A stretch of 64,000 nt of DNA from Duganella qianjiadongensis (GTDB lineage: Bacteria; Pseudomonadota; Gammaproteobacteria; Burkholderiales; Burkholderiaceae_D): the NCBI RefSeq assembly GCF_009857915.1, contig NZ_WWCM01000001.1, forward strand, positions 186,001 through 250,000. The letters run 5' to 3'. The stretch's first letter is position 1. The number at the start of each line of letters is the position of its first letter. A program made the position numbers and the translations under genes. Shown piece by piece: positions 22,104 to 32,696 of the stretch. The notes beneath the pieces were generated by a model. The model was not told the origin of the DNA and made no database searches. It was given only the letters and a program-made list of their open reading frames with translations.

Positions 22104-22889
22104 CTAGGGTAGTAGTACCGACAGCTCCTGCGCACCTTCCTGCAGCATGGGCAGGAACACCTCCAGCATATAGGCCGCACTGACCCGGCTGGCCTGCACC
22201 CCGACGTTGAGCGCCGCCAGCACATTGCCCGCCGCGCCGCGCACCGGCACCGCCAGCGAACGCAAGCCCGTTTCCAGCTCCTCGTCGTTGAGGGCGTAGC
22301 CGCTGTGGCGCACCTCGGCCAGTATGGCGCGCAGCCGGCTGGCCGACACCACGGTCTTTTCTGTAAAGGCCTGCAATTTGACCCGGGCCAGATAGGCGTC
22401 GAGCGCCGCCTCGTCCAGCTGGGCCAGCAGCACCCGTCCCATCGACGTGCAGTAGGCGGGCAGGCGGCTGCCCGTATTGAGCGAAACCGACATGATGCGC
22501 GCCGTAGCGGAGCGTGCCACATACAGAATCTCATCGTCCTGCAGCACGGCCAGCGAGCACGATTCATTGAGCTTGCGGCTCAGGCTATTCAGATACGGCG
22601 CCGTCGATACGGTCAGCGGGGTGGACGACAGATAGGAATACCCCAGCGTCAGCACCTTGGACTGCAGCGTGAACAGCGTGCCGTCCGCTTCGGCATAACC
22701 GAGCGCGCACAGGGTATGCAGGCAGCGCCGCACGGCAGCCCGCGAAATGCCGGTGCGGTGGCTGATCTGGGCGATGGTCAGGCTGCGCCGCTGATCGCTG
22801 AATGCGCGCAGCACGGCCAGTCCGCGGGCCAGCGAGGTCATGAAATCCGGCCCCGTCAGGGCGTCGATTTCTTCGGAAATATTATCCAT
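22104..22889 (-). CDS. pcaR: IclR-family regulator of beta-ketoadipate genes
   Basis: 261 aa from ATG 22889. The longer in-frame ATG at 22964 is rejected because it would place the regulator's own binding site in coding sequence. The N-terminal winged HTH (SLTIAQISHRTGISRAAVRRCLHTL) and C-terminal IclR effector domain (SCSLAVLQDDEILYVARS, RLPAYCTSMGRVLLA, NVLAALNVGVQASRV) match the PcaR/PobR/CatR branch. It is divergent from pcaIJ. Two near-identical operators lie between them, so it probably activates pcaIJF in response to beta-ketoadipate and represses itself, as known for Pseudomonas PcaR. Confidence 0.9.
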   Translation of the reverse strand: MDNISEEIDALTGPDFMTSLARGLAVLRAFSDQRRSLTIAQISHRTGISRAAVRRCLHTLCALGYAEADGTLFTLQSKVLTLGYSYLSSTPLTVSTAPYLNSLSRKLNESCSLAVLQDDEILYVARSATARIMSVSLNTGSRLPAYCTSMGRVLLAQLDEAALDAYLARVKLQAFTEKTVVSASRLRAILAEVRHSGYALNDEELETGLRSLAVPVRGAAGNVLAALNVGVQASRVSAAYMLEVFLPMLQEGAQELSVLLP

Positions 22890-22911
22890 ATAATCCGCTC
22901 TGTCAAATAAC

Positions 22912-22926
22912 GTTCGATAATCGCAC
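22912..22926. promoter_or_regulatory. PcaR binding site, pcaR-proximal
   Basis: GTTCGATAATCGCAC is identical to the 15-bp PcaR-protected consensus described for Pseudomonas putida pca promoters. It lies 22 bp upstream of the chosen pcaR start. Confidence 0.8.
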
Positions 22927-23009
22927 AACTTCGATTTTGCAGCATTGTCCAGCAAATTCGCCACCGCTACACTGAATTGGCGCTGAATCAGCGTCAGATC
23001 GGAAAGCGT

Positions 23010-23026
23010 TGTGCGATTATCGCACA
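23010..23026. promoter_or_regulatory. PcaR binding site, pcaI-proximal (perfect palindrome)
   Basis: TGTGCGATTATCGCACA is a perfect 8-1-8 palindrome. Read on the minus strand its core GTGCGATAATCGCAC differs from the PcaR consensus by one base. It ends 48 bp before the pcaI start. Confidence 0.8.
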
Positions 23027-23074
23027 GCTTTCTTCATCCTCACCATGCAGCCACTGGCTGCCCGAAAGAGAGCC

Positions 23075-23740
23075 GTGATTAACAAAATTTCTTCCACCTT
23101 AGGCAGCGCCGTGGCCGACATCCGCGATGGCGCCACCATCATGATCGGCGGCTTCGGCAATGCCGGCATGCCGTCTGCGCTGATCGACGCACTGATCGAA
23201 CAGGGCGCGCGCGAACTCACCATCGTCAACAACAACGCCGGCAATGGCGATACGGGACTGGCCGCCCTGCTGGCCGCAGGGCGCGTGCGCAAGATCATCT
23301 GCTCCTTCCCCCGCCAGGCCGATTCGCACCACTTCGACGCGCTGTACCGCGCCGGCAAGGTAGAACTGGAACTGACGCCGCAAGGCAATCTGGCCGAACG
23401 CATCCGCGCTGCCGGTGCCGGCATCGGCGGCTTCTTCACCCCCACCGGCTACGGCACGCTGCTGGCCGAGGGCAAGGAAACCCGCGCCATCAACGGCCGC
23501 CAGTACGTGCTGGAGTCGCCCATCCATGCCGACTTCGCCCTCATCAAGGCGCTGCGCGGCGACCGCTGGGGCAATCTGGTGTACCGCAAGGCGGCGCGCA
23601 ATTTCGGCCCCATCATGGCCATGGCCGCCCGCACCACCGTCGCACAGGTAGCCGAAGTGGTGGAACTGGGCGAACTTGATCCGGAACACATCATCACGCC
23701 CGGCATCTTCGTCCAGCGCGTCGTCAAGGAGGCAGCATGA
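23075..23740 (+). CDS. pcaI: 3-oxoadipate CoA-transferase subunit A
   Basis: 221 aa from GTG 23075, which has GAAAGAGAG upstream and begins MINKISSTLG like known PcaI. Upstream ATG or TTG codons would read through the PcaR operator. The CoA-transferase family 1 alpha signature GATIMIGGFGNAGMPSALIDALI is near residue 20, and GGFFTPTGYGT follows. With PcaJ it moves CoA from succinyl-CoA to beta-ketoadipate. The stop overlaps the pcaJ start (ATGA), giving translational coupling. Confidence 0.94.
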   Translation: MINKISSTLGSAVADIRDGATIMIGGFGNAGMPSALIDALIEQGARELTIVNNNAGNGDTGLAALLAAGRVRKIICSFPRQADSHHFDALYRAGKVELELTPQGNLAERIRAAGAGIGGFFTPTGYGTLLAEGKETRAINGRQYVLESPIHADFALIKALRGDRWGNLVYRKAARNFGPIMAMAARTTVAQVAEVVELGELDPEHIITPGIFVQRVVKEAA

Positions 23741-24378
23741 CTCAGCGCTACAGCCGCGATGAAATCGCCGCCCGCGTGGCACAGGATATTCCCGAAGGGG
23801 CATACGTCAACCTCGGCATCGGCCTGCCTACCCGCGTGGCCAACTATCTGCCGCCCGAGCGCGAAGTGTTCCTGCATAGCGAAAACGGCCTGCTGGGCAT
23901 GGGCCCGGCACCAGCGCCCGGTGCAGAAGACGAAGACCTGATCAATGCCGGCAAACAGCCCGTAACGCTGCTGACCGGTGGCGCCTATTTCCATCACGGC
24001 GATTCGTTTGCCATGATGCGCGGCGGCCATCTGGATATCTGCGTGCTGGGCGCCTTTCAGGTAGCTGCCAATGGCGATCTGGCCAACTGGCATACCGGCG
24101 CGGCCGATGCCATCCCCGCCGTGGGCGGCGCCATGGATCTGGCCATCGGTGCAAAACAGGTGTTCGTGATGATGGAGCACCAGACCAAGACGGGTGAAAG
24201 CAAGATCGTCGCCGCCTGCACCTACCCGCTTACCGGCGTGGGCTGCGTGGACCGCATCTACACCGATCTGGCCGTGCTGGAAGTGGGCCCGCAAGGCTTG
24301 CGCGTGCTGGAAATGGCACCCGGCCTCACGCCCCAGACCCTGCAAGCGGCCACTGCGGCGCCGCTACTGTTCGATTAA
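23737..24378 (+). CDS. pcaJ: 3-oxoadipate CoA-transferase subunit B
   Basis: 213 aa of the beta subunit type: YVNLGIGLPTRVANYLP, then LHSENGLLGMGP, whose Glu in SENG is the covalent CoA-thioester residue of this family. VMMEHQTKTGESKIV and TDLAVLEV are also conserved. It completes the heteromer with PcaI and is followed after 66 bp by pcaF, in pathway order. Confidence 0.95.
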   Translation: MTQRYSRDEIAARVAQDIPEGAYVNLGIGLPTRVANYLPPEREVFLHSENGLLGMGPAPAPGAEDEDLINAGKQPVTLLTGGAYFHHGDSFAMMRGGHLDICVLGAFQVAANGDLANWHTGAADAIPAVGGAMDLAIGAKQVFVMMEHQTKTGESKIVAACTYPLTGVGCVDRIYTDLAVLEVGPQGLRVLEMAPGLTPQTLQAATAAPLLFD

Positions 24379-24444
24379 ACCTGCCACGGCGCCCGCTTGC
24401 AGCCGCAATCGGGCGCCCTTTTCACTTCACTTCGAGAGACAACT

Positions 24445-25647
24445 ATGTATCAAGCATTTATCTGCGATGCCGTACGCACGCCCATAGGCCGCTACGGCGG
24501 CGCTCTGAAAGACCTGCGCGCCGACGATCTGGGCGCCCTGCCCATCCGCGCCCTGCTGCAGCGCCACCCGCAACTGCCGTGGGATCAGCTGGACGATGTG
24601 TACTACGGCTGCGCCAATCAGGCCGGTGAAGACAACCGCAACGTGGCGCGCATGTCGGCCCTGCTGGCCGGCCTGCCTGCCGCCGTACCGGGTGTCACCA
24701 TTAACCGCCTGTGCGGCTCCGGCATGGACGCCGTGGGTTCGGCAGCCCGTGCCATCATGGCTGGCGAAGCGCAACTGCTGATCGCCGGCGGCGTGGAATC
24801 CATGACGCGCGCGCCCTTCGTCATGGGCAAGGCGGAATCGCCCTACAGCCGTAGCGCCTCGCTACAGGACACCACCATGGGCTGGCGCTTCATCAATCCG
24901 GCCCTGAAAGCGGCCTACGGCGTCGAGACCATGCCGGAAACGGCCGAGAACGTGGCACAGGATTACAGCATCAGCCGCGCCGATCAGGATGCCTTTGCGC
25001 TGGCCAGCCAGAACAAGACGGCTGCCGCCATCGCCGCCGGCCGTTTCGAGCAGGAGATCATCACCGTTGAAATTGCGCAGAAGCGCGGCGAACCCTTGCA
25101 GTTCCGCCAGGACGAGCACCCGCGCGCCACCACGCTGGAAGCACTGGGCAACCTGAAAGGTGTGGTACGGGCAGACGGCTCGGTCACCGCTGGCAATGCC
25201 TCCGGCATTAATGATGGCGCCTGCGCGCTACTGCTGGCCAGTGGCAGCGCCGCACAGCAGCACGCTCTCAGGCCGCTGGCCCGCATCGTCGGCATGGCCA
25301 CGGCAGGCGTCACCCCGCGCGTGATGGGCATAGGCCCCGTGCCGGCGGTGCAGAAGGTATTGCGCCAGACCGGGCTGACGCTGGAGCAGATGGATCTGAT
25401 CGAACTCAATGAAGCATTTGCAGCACAGGGACTGGCCGTGCTGCGCATGCTGGGCCTGCGCGACGACGATGCCCGCGTCAACCCGAATGGCGGCGCCATT
25501 GCACTAGGCCACCCGCTGGGCATGAGCGGTGCGCGTCTGCTGACCACCGCCACCTACCAGCTGCAGCGCACCGGCGGGCGCTATGCGCTGTGCACCATGT
25601 GCATAGGCGTGGGTCAGGGCATAGCGGTGATCATCGAGCGGGTGTAA
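24445..25647 (+). CDS. pcaF: 3-oxoadipyl-CoA thiolase
   Basis: 400 aa from ATG 24445 (SD GAGAGA 7 nt upstream; the frame is open further 5' without support). The thiolase nucleophile is in NRLCGSGMDAVGSAARAI, the His in NGGAIALGHPLGMSGARL and the second Cys in CTMCIGVGQG. It cleaves beta-ketoadipyl-CoA to succinyl-CoA and acetyl-CoA, the last step of the pathway whose upper part is encoded at 26.9-33.8 kb on the other strand. Confidence 0.96.
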   Translation: MYQAFICDAVRTPIGRYGGALKDLRADDLGALPIRALLQRHPQLPWDQLDDVYYGCANQAGEDNRNVARMSALLAGLPAAVPGVTINRLCGSGMDAVGSAARAIMAGEAQLLIAGGVESMTRAPFVMGKAESPYSRSASLQDTTMGWRFINPALKAAYGVETMPETAENVAQDYSISRADQDAFALASQNKTAAAIAAGRFEQEIITVEIAQKRGEPLQFRQDEHPRATTLEALGNLKGVVRADGSVTAGNASGINDGACALLLASGSAAQQHALRPLARIVGMATAGVTPRVMGIGPVPAVQKVLRQTGLTLEQMDLIELNEAFAAQGLAVLRMLGLRDDDARVNPNGGAIALGHPLGMSGARLLTTATYQLQRTGGRYALCTMCIGVGQGIAVIIERV

Positions 25648-25692
25648 GCCGTCCGGTGCCAGGCCAAACAGAAATAGCCTGGCGCCAGATGG

Positions 25693-25728
25693 AAAAAAGC
25701 GGAGGGCAATGCCACTCCGCTTTTTTTT
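25693..25728. terminator. Bidirectional terminator between pcaF and the porin gene
   Basis: Stem AGCGGAG/CTCCGCT with a loop of about 10 nt, preceded by six A and followed by eight T, so it can act for both convergent operons. Confidence 0.9.
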
Positions 25729-25739
25729 GCAGCCACTTT

Positions 25740-26855
25740 TTAGAAGAAATGGCGCAGGCCAAGCGAAAGGCCGTTCTGGGTTTTGCCGGCACCTACCGTA
25801 CCGCCAGCATCGAGCGCGATCGCCGAGGCGCCGCTATTCTGCATGCGGCCCAGCGAGGCATAGGTGGCCGTGCGCTTGGACAGATGATAGGTCAGACGCG
25901 CTACCAGCAGCGTCGCGTCGGCATCGCTCCCCTTCTGGTCCTTGCGGGCTAGCTGCGCGTCGAGCGTCAGCAAAGGCTGGAGCGGATAGCTGATGCCGCA
26001 GTAATACAGGTCCGACTGCTGCAGCCCCGTTGCCGCACGGGTGCTGCGTTCGATAACACCTGCGCCCAGCCGCGCCTCGCCCAGTTTGACGTAGCCGTTC
26101 AGCGTCACCCGCTTGTCGCTATTATCGGCGCTAGTCAAGCCACCGGCAGCACCGGCATTGCCGTACATGATGTCGTAGGAAGCACTGACGCCATAGGGTT
26201 CCGTTTCATATGCCAGCAATCCCGTCACCTGACGGCAGGCTTTGGCATTGCCCGCCACTTCGCCGGCGCAATTGGTGCCGGCCGGGCCACCTGCCGCCGA
26301 GCTGTCGCGCCCCAGACTATAGGTCGCACCCACCGACACATTCCGGAAACGGCCGAAATAGAAGATGCTGTTATCGCTGCGGGCATTGGGCAGATACAGG
26401 TCGATGGAACTGATGGAGAACAGGTTAGGCCCCATCACATCGGCCTTCTGGGTGGCGAGAAAAGTCATATTCACCTGACGGCCCAGCGCAATCTGGCCGT
26501 AGCTGCCTTTCAGACCGACGGAAGCCTGCCGGCCGAACAGCCGGTTCTGCCCCATATTGCCCGTGTCGACACCCAGCCCTGTCTCCAGCGTGAAGATGGC
26601 CTGCAGGCCGTCGCCCAGATCTTCCGTGCCGCGAAAGCCCAGCCGCGAAGGCAGCGAGCCTGTCAGCGTGGGGATTTTGGTGACGCCAGCGCCTGCGGCA
26701 TTGGTGTTGGTGGTGTAGGCGATGCCGGAATCGAGCACGCCATACACAGCGACATTACTCTGTGCCAGCACGCTGGCCGCCGGACAGGCCAGCAGCAAGG
26801 CCAGCGCGCGCGGGCGGAACGATGGTGATTGAGTCTGATTCAATTGTGTCTCCAT
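25740..26855 (-). CDS. Gram-negative porin, last gene of the ben/cat operon
   Basis: 371 aa from ATG 26855; the open frame extends upstream into pcaD but only as out-of-frame low-complexity text. A signal peptide (LALLLACPAASVLAQ) leads to SNVAVYGVLDSGIAYTT, the standard start of Burkholderiales OmpC-like 16-strand porins. LGFRGTEDLGDGLQAIFTLETG and FGRQASVGLKGSYGQIALGRQ are family hallmarks, and the chain ends in LGLRHFF with terminal Phe. It lies 35 bp after pcaD, so it probably admits benzoate or related aromatic acids through the outer membrane, though general porin function is possible. Confidence 0.92.
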   Translation of the reverse strand: METQLNQTQSPSFRPRALALLLACPAASVLAQSNVAVYGVLDSGIAYTTNTNAAGAGVTKIPTLTGSLPSRLGFRGTEDLGDGLQAIFTLETGLGVDTGNMGQNRLFGRQASVGLKGSYGQIALGRQVNMTFLATQKADVMGPNLFSISSIDLYLPNARSDNSIFYFGRFRNVSVGATYSLGRDSSAAGGPAGTNCAGEVAGNAKACRQVTGLLAYETEPYGVSASYDIMYGNAGAAGGLTSADNSDKRVTLNGYVKLGEARLGAGVIERSTRAATGLQQSDLYYCGISYPLQPLLTLDAQLARKDQKGSDADATLLVARLTYHLSKRTATYASLGRMQNSGASAIALDAGGTVGAGKTQNGLSLGLRHFF

Positions 26856-26890
26856 GATTATCGTTATGGTGGTAGTGCAAACGGAGAGCT

Positions 26891-27670
26891 TCAGCGCAGC
26901 AGAAACTCCCTCAGTGCCTGATTGAAGGCCGTTTCGGCCTCGATGTTGGAAATATGCGAAGCAGGCAGCGTGACCAGCTCCGCGCCGGCGATGGACTGCT
27001 GCATCGCACGCGCATCCGCCGTGGTGGTCACAGGGTCGCTCTCCCCTGCGATCAGCAAGCTTGCTAGTTTTATGTCTGCGATCCGGCCCCGCAAATCTGC
27101 TGCGGCCAGCGCTTCGCAGCACGCTGCATAGCCCTCCGCATTGGCATGGCGCAGACCCGCCACCAGTGCTGCCACCCGCTGCGGCGCGCGCTGCGCAAAA
27201 GCCGGCGTGAACCAGCGCCCTGCCGCACCGTCCGCAACCGCATTCAGGCCGCCGGCACGCACCAGCGCGGCACGCTCCAGCCATGCCTGTTGCTGGCCGA
27301 TGCGCGCCGCCGTATTTGCCAGCACCAGCCTGTCAAGCCGCTGCGGTGCATGGATGGCCAGCCACTGGGCGATCATGCCCCCCATGGACAGGCCGCAGAA
27401 ATGGGTGCGCTCGATCGCCAGCGCATCGAGCAGCTTCAGCACATCCTGCCCGAGCAGTTCCAGCGTGACAGGACCGGAATGGCATGCCGAAGCGCCATGT
27501 CCGCGCGTGTCGTAGCGCAGAATGCGGAAGTCGCGCTGTAGCAGGGCGATCTGCCCCTGCCACATGGAGAAATCGGTGCCCAGCGAGTTGGAGAACGTCA
27601 GACACGGTGCGGCCGGATTGCCATCAAGCTGATAGCTGACGGCGTGGCCGTCGAGTTGCATCACTGGCAT
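26891..27670 (-). CDS. pcaD: 3-oxoadipate enol-lactonase
   Basis: 259-aa alpha/beta hydrolase. The nucleophile elbow is FCGLSMGGMIAQ, the oxyanion region ends LTFSNSLGTDFSMW, the acid is in LLIAGESDPVTT and the His in LPASHISNIEAE, all typical of PcaD. It hydrolyses beta-ketoadipate enol-lactone made by CatC to beta-ketoadipate, the substrate of PcaIJ. It lies 5 bp downstream of benD in the operon, and AGGGG precedes the ATG. Confidence 0.94.
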   Translation of the reverse strand: MPVMQLDGHAVSYQLDGNPAAPCLTFSNSLGTDFSMWQGQIALLQRDFRILRYDTRGHGASACHSGPVTLELLGQDVLKLLDALAIERTHFCGLSMGGMIAQWLAIHAPQRLDRLVLANTAARIGQQQAWLERAALVRAGGLNAVADGAAGRWFTPAFAQRAPQRVAALVAGLRHANAEGYAACCEALAAADLRGRIADIKLASLLIAGESDPVTTTADARAMQQSIAGAELVTLPASHISNIEAETAFNQALREFLLR

Positions 27671-27675
27671 GGCGC

Positions 27676-29498
<1,823 letters not shown>

Positions 29499-29508
29499 TT
29501 ACGGGTAA

Positions 29509-29988
29509 TTAGATGTGGTAGATATCGATGACCTGATGGATGTAATCGTTTTTCAGTACCACGTATTTATTGCGGATCAGCGGACGCGGGCCGGAAAAAT
29601 CGATCACATAGCGGGCCATGCCGAAGTAGCTGAAGTCGGTCTTGTAGCGGTGGCTCAGCGTGTGCCAGTTGAAACGCACCGTGACCAGCTGGCCATCCTG
29701 TTGTTCGATCTCGACGTTGCTGACGTTATGGCTGGTACGGGTATCGGGCATGGTGGCGCTGGAACGCTCGGTCTTGATGCGGAATACCCGGTCTTCCAGC
29801 CCCTGGCGCGAGGGGTAGTAGATCAGCGAGATTTCGCGCTGCGGGTCCGTCACCAGCCGGTCGTCGTCATCCCAGGTAGGCATCCAGAAGCTCGCCTCGG
29901 GGTGGTAGCACTCCAGCCATGCATCCCACTGCTCGTCGTCCAGCAAACGGCCTTCGCGGTACAGGAATGCGCGGATCTGTTCGATCAT
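29509..29988 (-). CDS. benB: Benzoate 1,2-dioxygenase small subunit
   Basis: 159 aa of the ring-hydroxylating dioxygenase beta family: [32 protein letters not shown] near the N-terminus and the C-terminal [23 protein letters not shown] structural subunit with the cystatin-like fold, it assembles with BenA. It overlaps benA by 4 bp. Confidence 0.95.
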   Translation of the reverse strand: MIEQIRAFLYREGRLLDDEQWDAWLECYHPEASFWMPTWDDDDRLVTDPQREISLIYYPSRQGLEDRVFRIKTERSSATMPDTRTSHNVSNVEIEQQDGQLVTVRFNWHTLSHRYKTDFSYFGMARYVIDFSGPRPLIRNKYVVLKNDYIHQVIDIYHI

Positions 29989-31352
29989 GCTGCACCTCCT
30001 TCGCTGCGGATAGCCTGCTTCATCACATCGAGCCAGTAGCGGTGCTGGATGGTGTACAGCCCTTCGTCTTCGGTCTTAAGGCCGCTCATCACCGGTTGCA
30101 GGCCGATTTCGCGCGCTGCCTCGTCGGCTCCCTGCACCCAGTGCTTGGCACCGCGGCACATATCGTTCCATTCCAGTGCACTGGCGTTGTAACCCTGCTG
30201 GCAGGCGCGGAACTCTTCCAGATCGTCCGGCGTCGCCATGCCGCTGACGTTGAAGAAGTCTTCGTACTGGCGGATACGGCGGGCGCGGGCTTCATCGGAC
30301 TCGCCTTTCGGCGCGATGCAGTAAATCGTCACTTCGGTTTTATCCACCGAGATGGGGCGCAGCAGACGGATCTGCGAACCGAACTGGTCCATCAGATACA
30401 CATTCGGGTACAGGCACAGATTGCGCGAACGCGAGATCATCCAGTCTGCCGTGGCGGCACCGAACTTCTGGCTATACTCCTCGCGGCGCGGATAGTTGGG
30501 CCGGTCCTGCGGATTGGCCCACTGGGTCCACAGCAGCATGTGACCATGTTCGAAAGCGTAGAAACCGCCGCCCTGCTTGCCCCAGTTGCCGGCATCCATG
30601 GCCTTGATATTGTCTTCGCGCGCAATCTGCTCCTTGCGGTGATTGGTGGTAGCCGCGTAGTTCCAGTGCACTGCCGAGACGTGGTAACCATCCGCGCCGT
30701 TTTCCGCCTGCAGCTTCCAGTTGCCCTCGAAAGTGTAGGTGGAAGAACCGCGCAGCACTTCCAGCCCCTGCTCCGACTGGTTGACGATCATGTCGATGAT
30801 CTTGCCCGCTTCGCCGAGGAACTCGGCCAGCGGTGCCACGTCCGGATTCAGGCTGCCGAACAGGAAGCCCTTGTAGCTCTCGAAGCGCGCCACTTTTTTC
30901 AGATCGTGCGAACCTTCCTTGTTGAAGCAGTCCGGATAGCCGGCATCTTCCGGATCCTTCACCTTGAGCAGCTTGCCGCTATTGTTGAAGGTCCAGCCGT
31001 GGAACGGGCAGGTGTAGGTGGCCTTGTTGCCGCGTTTGTGGCGGCACAGCTGCGCGCCACGGTGGGTACAGGCATTGATGAAGGCGTTCAGCTCGCCCTG
31101 ACGATTACGTGCAATGAATATCGGCTGGCGGCCGATATGCGTGGTGTAGTAATCGTTGTTCTGCGGGATCTGGCTTTCGTGCGCCAGATAGATCCAGTTC
31201 CCCTCGAAGATGTATTTCATCTCCAGTTCGAACAGCGCAGGATCGGTGAAAGCGCTACGGTGCAGGCGGTAGTCGCCCTGCGCGTGGTCCTCCACCAGAT
31301 ACTGCTCCAGATCTGGCTTGCTTCCGGTTTTGACAGCGTGAATCGGGATCAT
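29985..31352 (-). CDS. benA: Benzoate 1,2-dioxygenase large subunit
   Basis: 455 aa. Rieske cluster ligands are in [26 protein letters not shown] (quoted by its Cys-His pairs CTH and CPFH, near residues 91-115). The catalytic mononuclear-iron domain has [16 protein letters not shown] with the 2-His pattern. It adds O2 to benzoate to form the cis-diol. It lies 17 bp downstream of catA, placing ring activation in the same transcript as ring cleavage. Confidence 0.96.
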   Translation of the reverse strand: MIPIHAVKTGSKPDLEQYLVEDHAQGDYRLHRSAFTDPALFELEMKYIFEGNWIYLAHESQIPQNNDYYTTHIGRQPIFIARNRQGELNAFINACTHRGAQLCRHKRGNKATYTCPFHGWTFNNSGKLLKVKDPEDAGYPDCFNKEGSHDLKKVARFESYKGFLFGSLNPDVAPLAEFLGEAGKIIDMIVNQSEQGLEVLRGSSTYTFEGNWKLQAENGADGYHVSAVHWNYAATTNHRKEQIAREDNIKAMDAGNWGKQGGGFYAFEHGHMLLWTQWANPQDRPNYPRREEYSQKFGAATADWMISRSRNLCLYPNVYLMDQFGSQIRLLRPISVDKTEVTIYCIAPKGESDEARARRIRQYEDFFNVSGMATPDDLEEFRACQQGYNASALEWNDMCRGAKHWVQGADEAAREIGLQPVMSGLKTEDEGLYTIQHRYWLDVMKQAIRSEGGAA

Positions 31353-31369
31353 GGCAAACTCCGCGTCTA

Positions 31370-32290
31370 TCAGGCAGCGGCGCGGATGCGCGTCACTTCG
31401 GCCGCCGGTGCAGCAGCACGTTCGGCATACAGGTTGAAGTCGAAGTCGATTTCGGCGTAGGGCTTGTCGAGTCCTTTGGCGCTGATCGCGGCCGCATCGG
31501 TGATGTGGCGCACGGCCGGTACCAGACCTTCGCGGCTGGCGAAGGCAAAGTCATCCCACAGGTATTTATCGCCTTCGATGTTGATCTGGGTGGTCAGCTT
31601 GCGCTGGCCTTCGGCAGTGACGAAGAAGTGGATGTGGGCAGGCCGGTTGCCGTGGCGGCCCAGCTGGTCCAGCAGGCGCTGGGTAGTACCTTGCGGCGGG
31701 CAGCTGTAGCCAACCGGCAGGAAGCTGCGGAACTGGTAGCGGCCTTCGGCATCGGTGAAGATGGTGCGGCGCAGATTGAACGGGCTCTGGGTCTTGTCGA
31801 AGTAGGAATAGCCGCCCATCAGATTGCAGTGCCAGACTTCGACTTTGGCGTTGGCCAGCGGCTTGCCCTGTTCGTCGCGCACCGTGCCCTGCATGAACAA
31901 TACCTCGGCGCGGTCGGCTTCGGTACCGTCATCGAGACGGGCAAAGCCTACACTCTCGGGCGCACCGGCCACGTATAGCGGGCCTTCGATGGTGCGCGGC
32001 GTGCCGCCGGCCAGACCGGCGCGCGCTTCCGCTTCGTCGGCACGGATATCGAGGAAGCGTTCCAGACCGAGGCCGGGCGCCAGCAGGCCCAGTTCATTGC
32101 GCACGCCGGCTTCGCGCAGGTATTCCAGACCGCTCCAGAACTCGCTGGAGGAAATGTCCAGATCTTCGATGGTCTTGCACAGTGCGCCCACCAGACCGGT
32201 GACGATCTGCTGCACGCGCGGATTGACCGGGCCGGTGGCGCTGTCGATAATCCAGCTCTTGACGAGGGTGTCGATTTCATTATGGGTCAT
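31370..32290 (-). CDS. catA: Catechol 1,2-dioxygenase
   Basis: 306 aa from ATG 32290 (SD GGAG 8 nt upstream; the open frame runs further 5' without support). This is an intradiol dioxygenase. GPLYVAGAP and [17 protein letters not shown] carry the first Tyr, [11 protein letters not shown] the second, and RPAHIHFFV the His ligands of the non-haem Fe(III). An N-terminal helical dimerisation domain with [14 protein letters not shown] is typical of CatA. It cleaves catechol to cis,cis-muconate. Confidence 0.96.
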   Translation of the reverse strand: MTHNEIDTLVKSWIIDSATGPVNPRVQQIVTGLVGALCKTIEDLDISSSEFWSGLEYLREAGVRNELGLLAPGLGLERFLDIRADEAEARAGLAGGTPRTIEGPLYVAGAPESVGFARLDDGTEADRAEVLFMQGTVRDEQGKPLANAKVEVWHCNLMGGYSYFDKTQSPFNLRRTIFTDAEGRYQFRSFLPVGYSCPPQGTTQRLLDQLGRHGNRPAHIHFFVTAEGQRKLTTQINIEGDKYLWDDFAFASREGLVPAVRHITDAAAISAKGLDKPYAEIDFDFNLYAERAAAPAAEVTRIRAAA

Positions 32291-32367
32291 GCTAGTCTCC
32301 TTGTGGTGTGGGCTTGGGTTAAAGCTGAAAGATGTAAGGTGCAACAGTGCAGGCTGGCGGCCTGCGC

Positions 32368-32658
32368 TCAGGCGTCGCTCTCGCGGATCGAAGATGGATG
32401 GCGGCATAGCGGCGTCACCTCGATCTGCATATACGGGAACAGTGGCAGCGACATCAGCAGGTTATGCAGCTCCTCGACACTGGCCACATCGAAGATGCTG
32501 AAGTTGGCGTACTGGCCGGCCAGGCGCCACAGATGGCGCCAGGTGCCGCTGCGCTGCAGGCTTTGCGCCAGTTCGCGTTCGCTCTGTTTGAGCTGTTCGG
32601 CCTGCGCGGGCGGCATATCGAGCGGCAGGCGGACATCCATACGGACGTGAAATAACAT
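32368..32658 (-). CDS. catC: Muconolactone delta-isomerase
   Basis: 96 aa: MLFHVRMDVRLPLDMP at the start, SGTWRHLWRLAGQYANFSIFDV mid-protein and LLMSLPLFPYMQIEVTPL near the end are characteristic of the small decameric CatC. It converts muconolactone to 3-oxoadipate enol-lactone. It lies 38 bp after catB and 77 bp before catA. Confidence 0.96.
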   Translation of the reverse strand: MLFHVRMDVRLPLDMPPAQAEQLKQSERELAQSLQRSGTWRHLWRLAGQYANFSIFDVASVEELHNLLMSLPLFPYMQIEVTPLCRHPSSIRESDA

Positions 32659-32696
32659 GGTGGTCTCCTCTTGTTTGCGGAATCAATCCGGTTGGG

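Noticed and set aside
22890..22964. Longer start for the IclR regulator
   Set aside because: It would translate through the PcaR operator at 22912-22926 and has no match to the family N-terminus.
26856..27284. N-terminal extension of the porin frame
   Set aside because: It overlaps pcaD, is Cys/Arg/Gly-rich nonsense, and the signal peptide starts at 26855.
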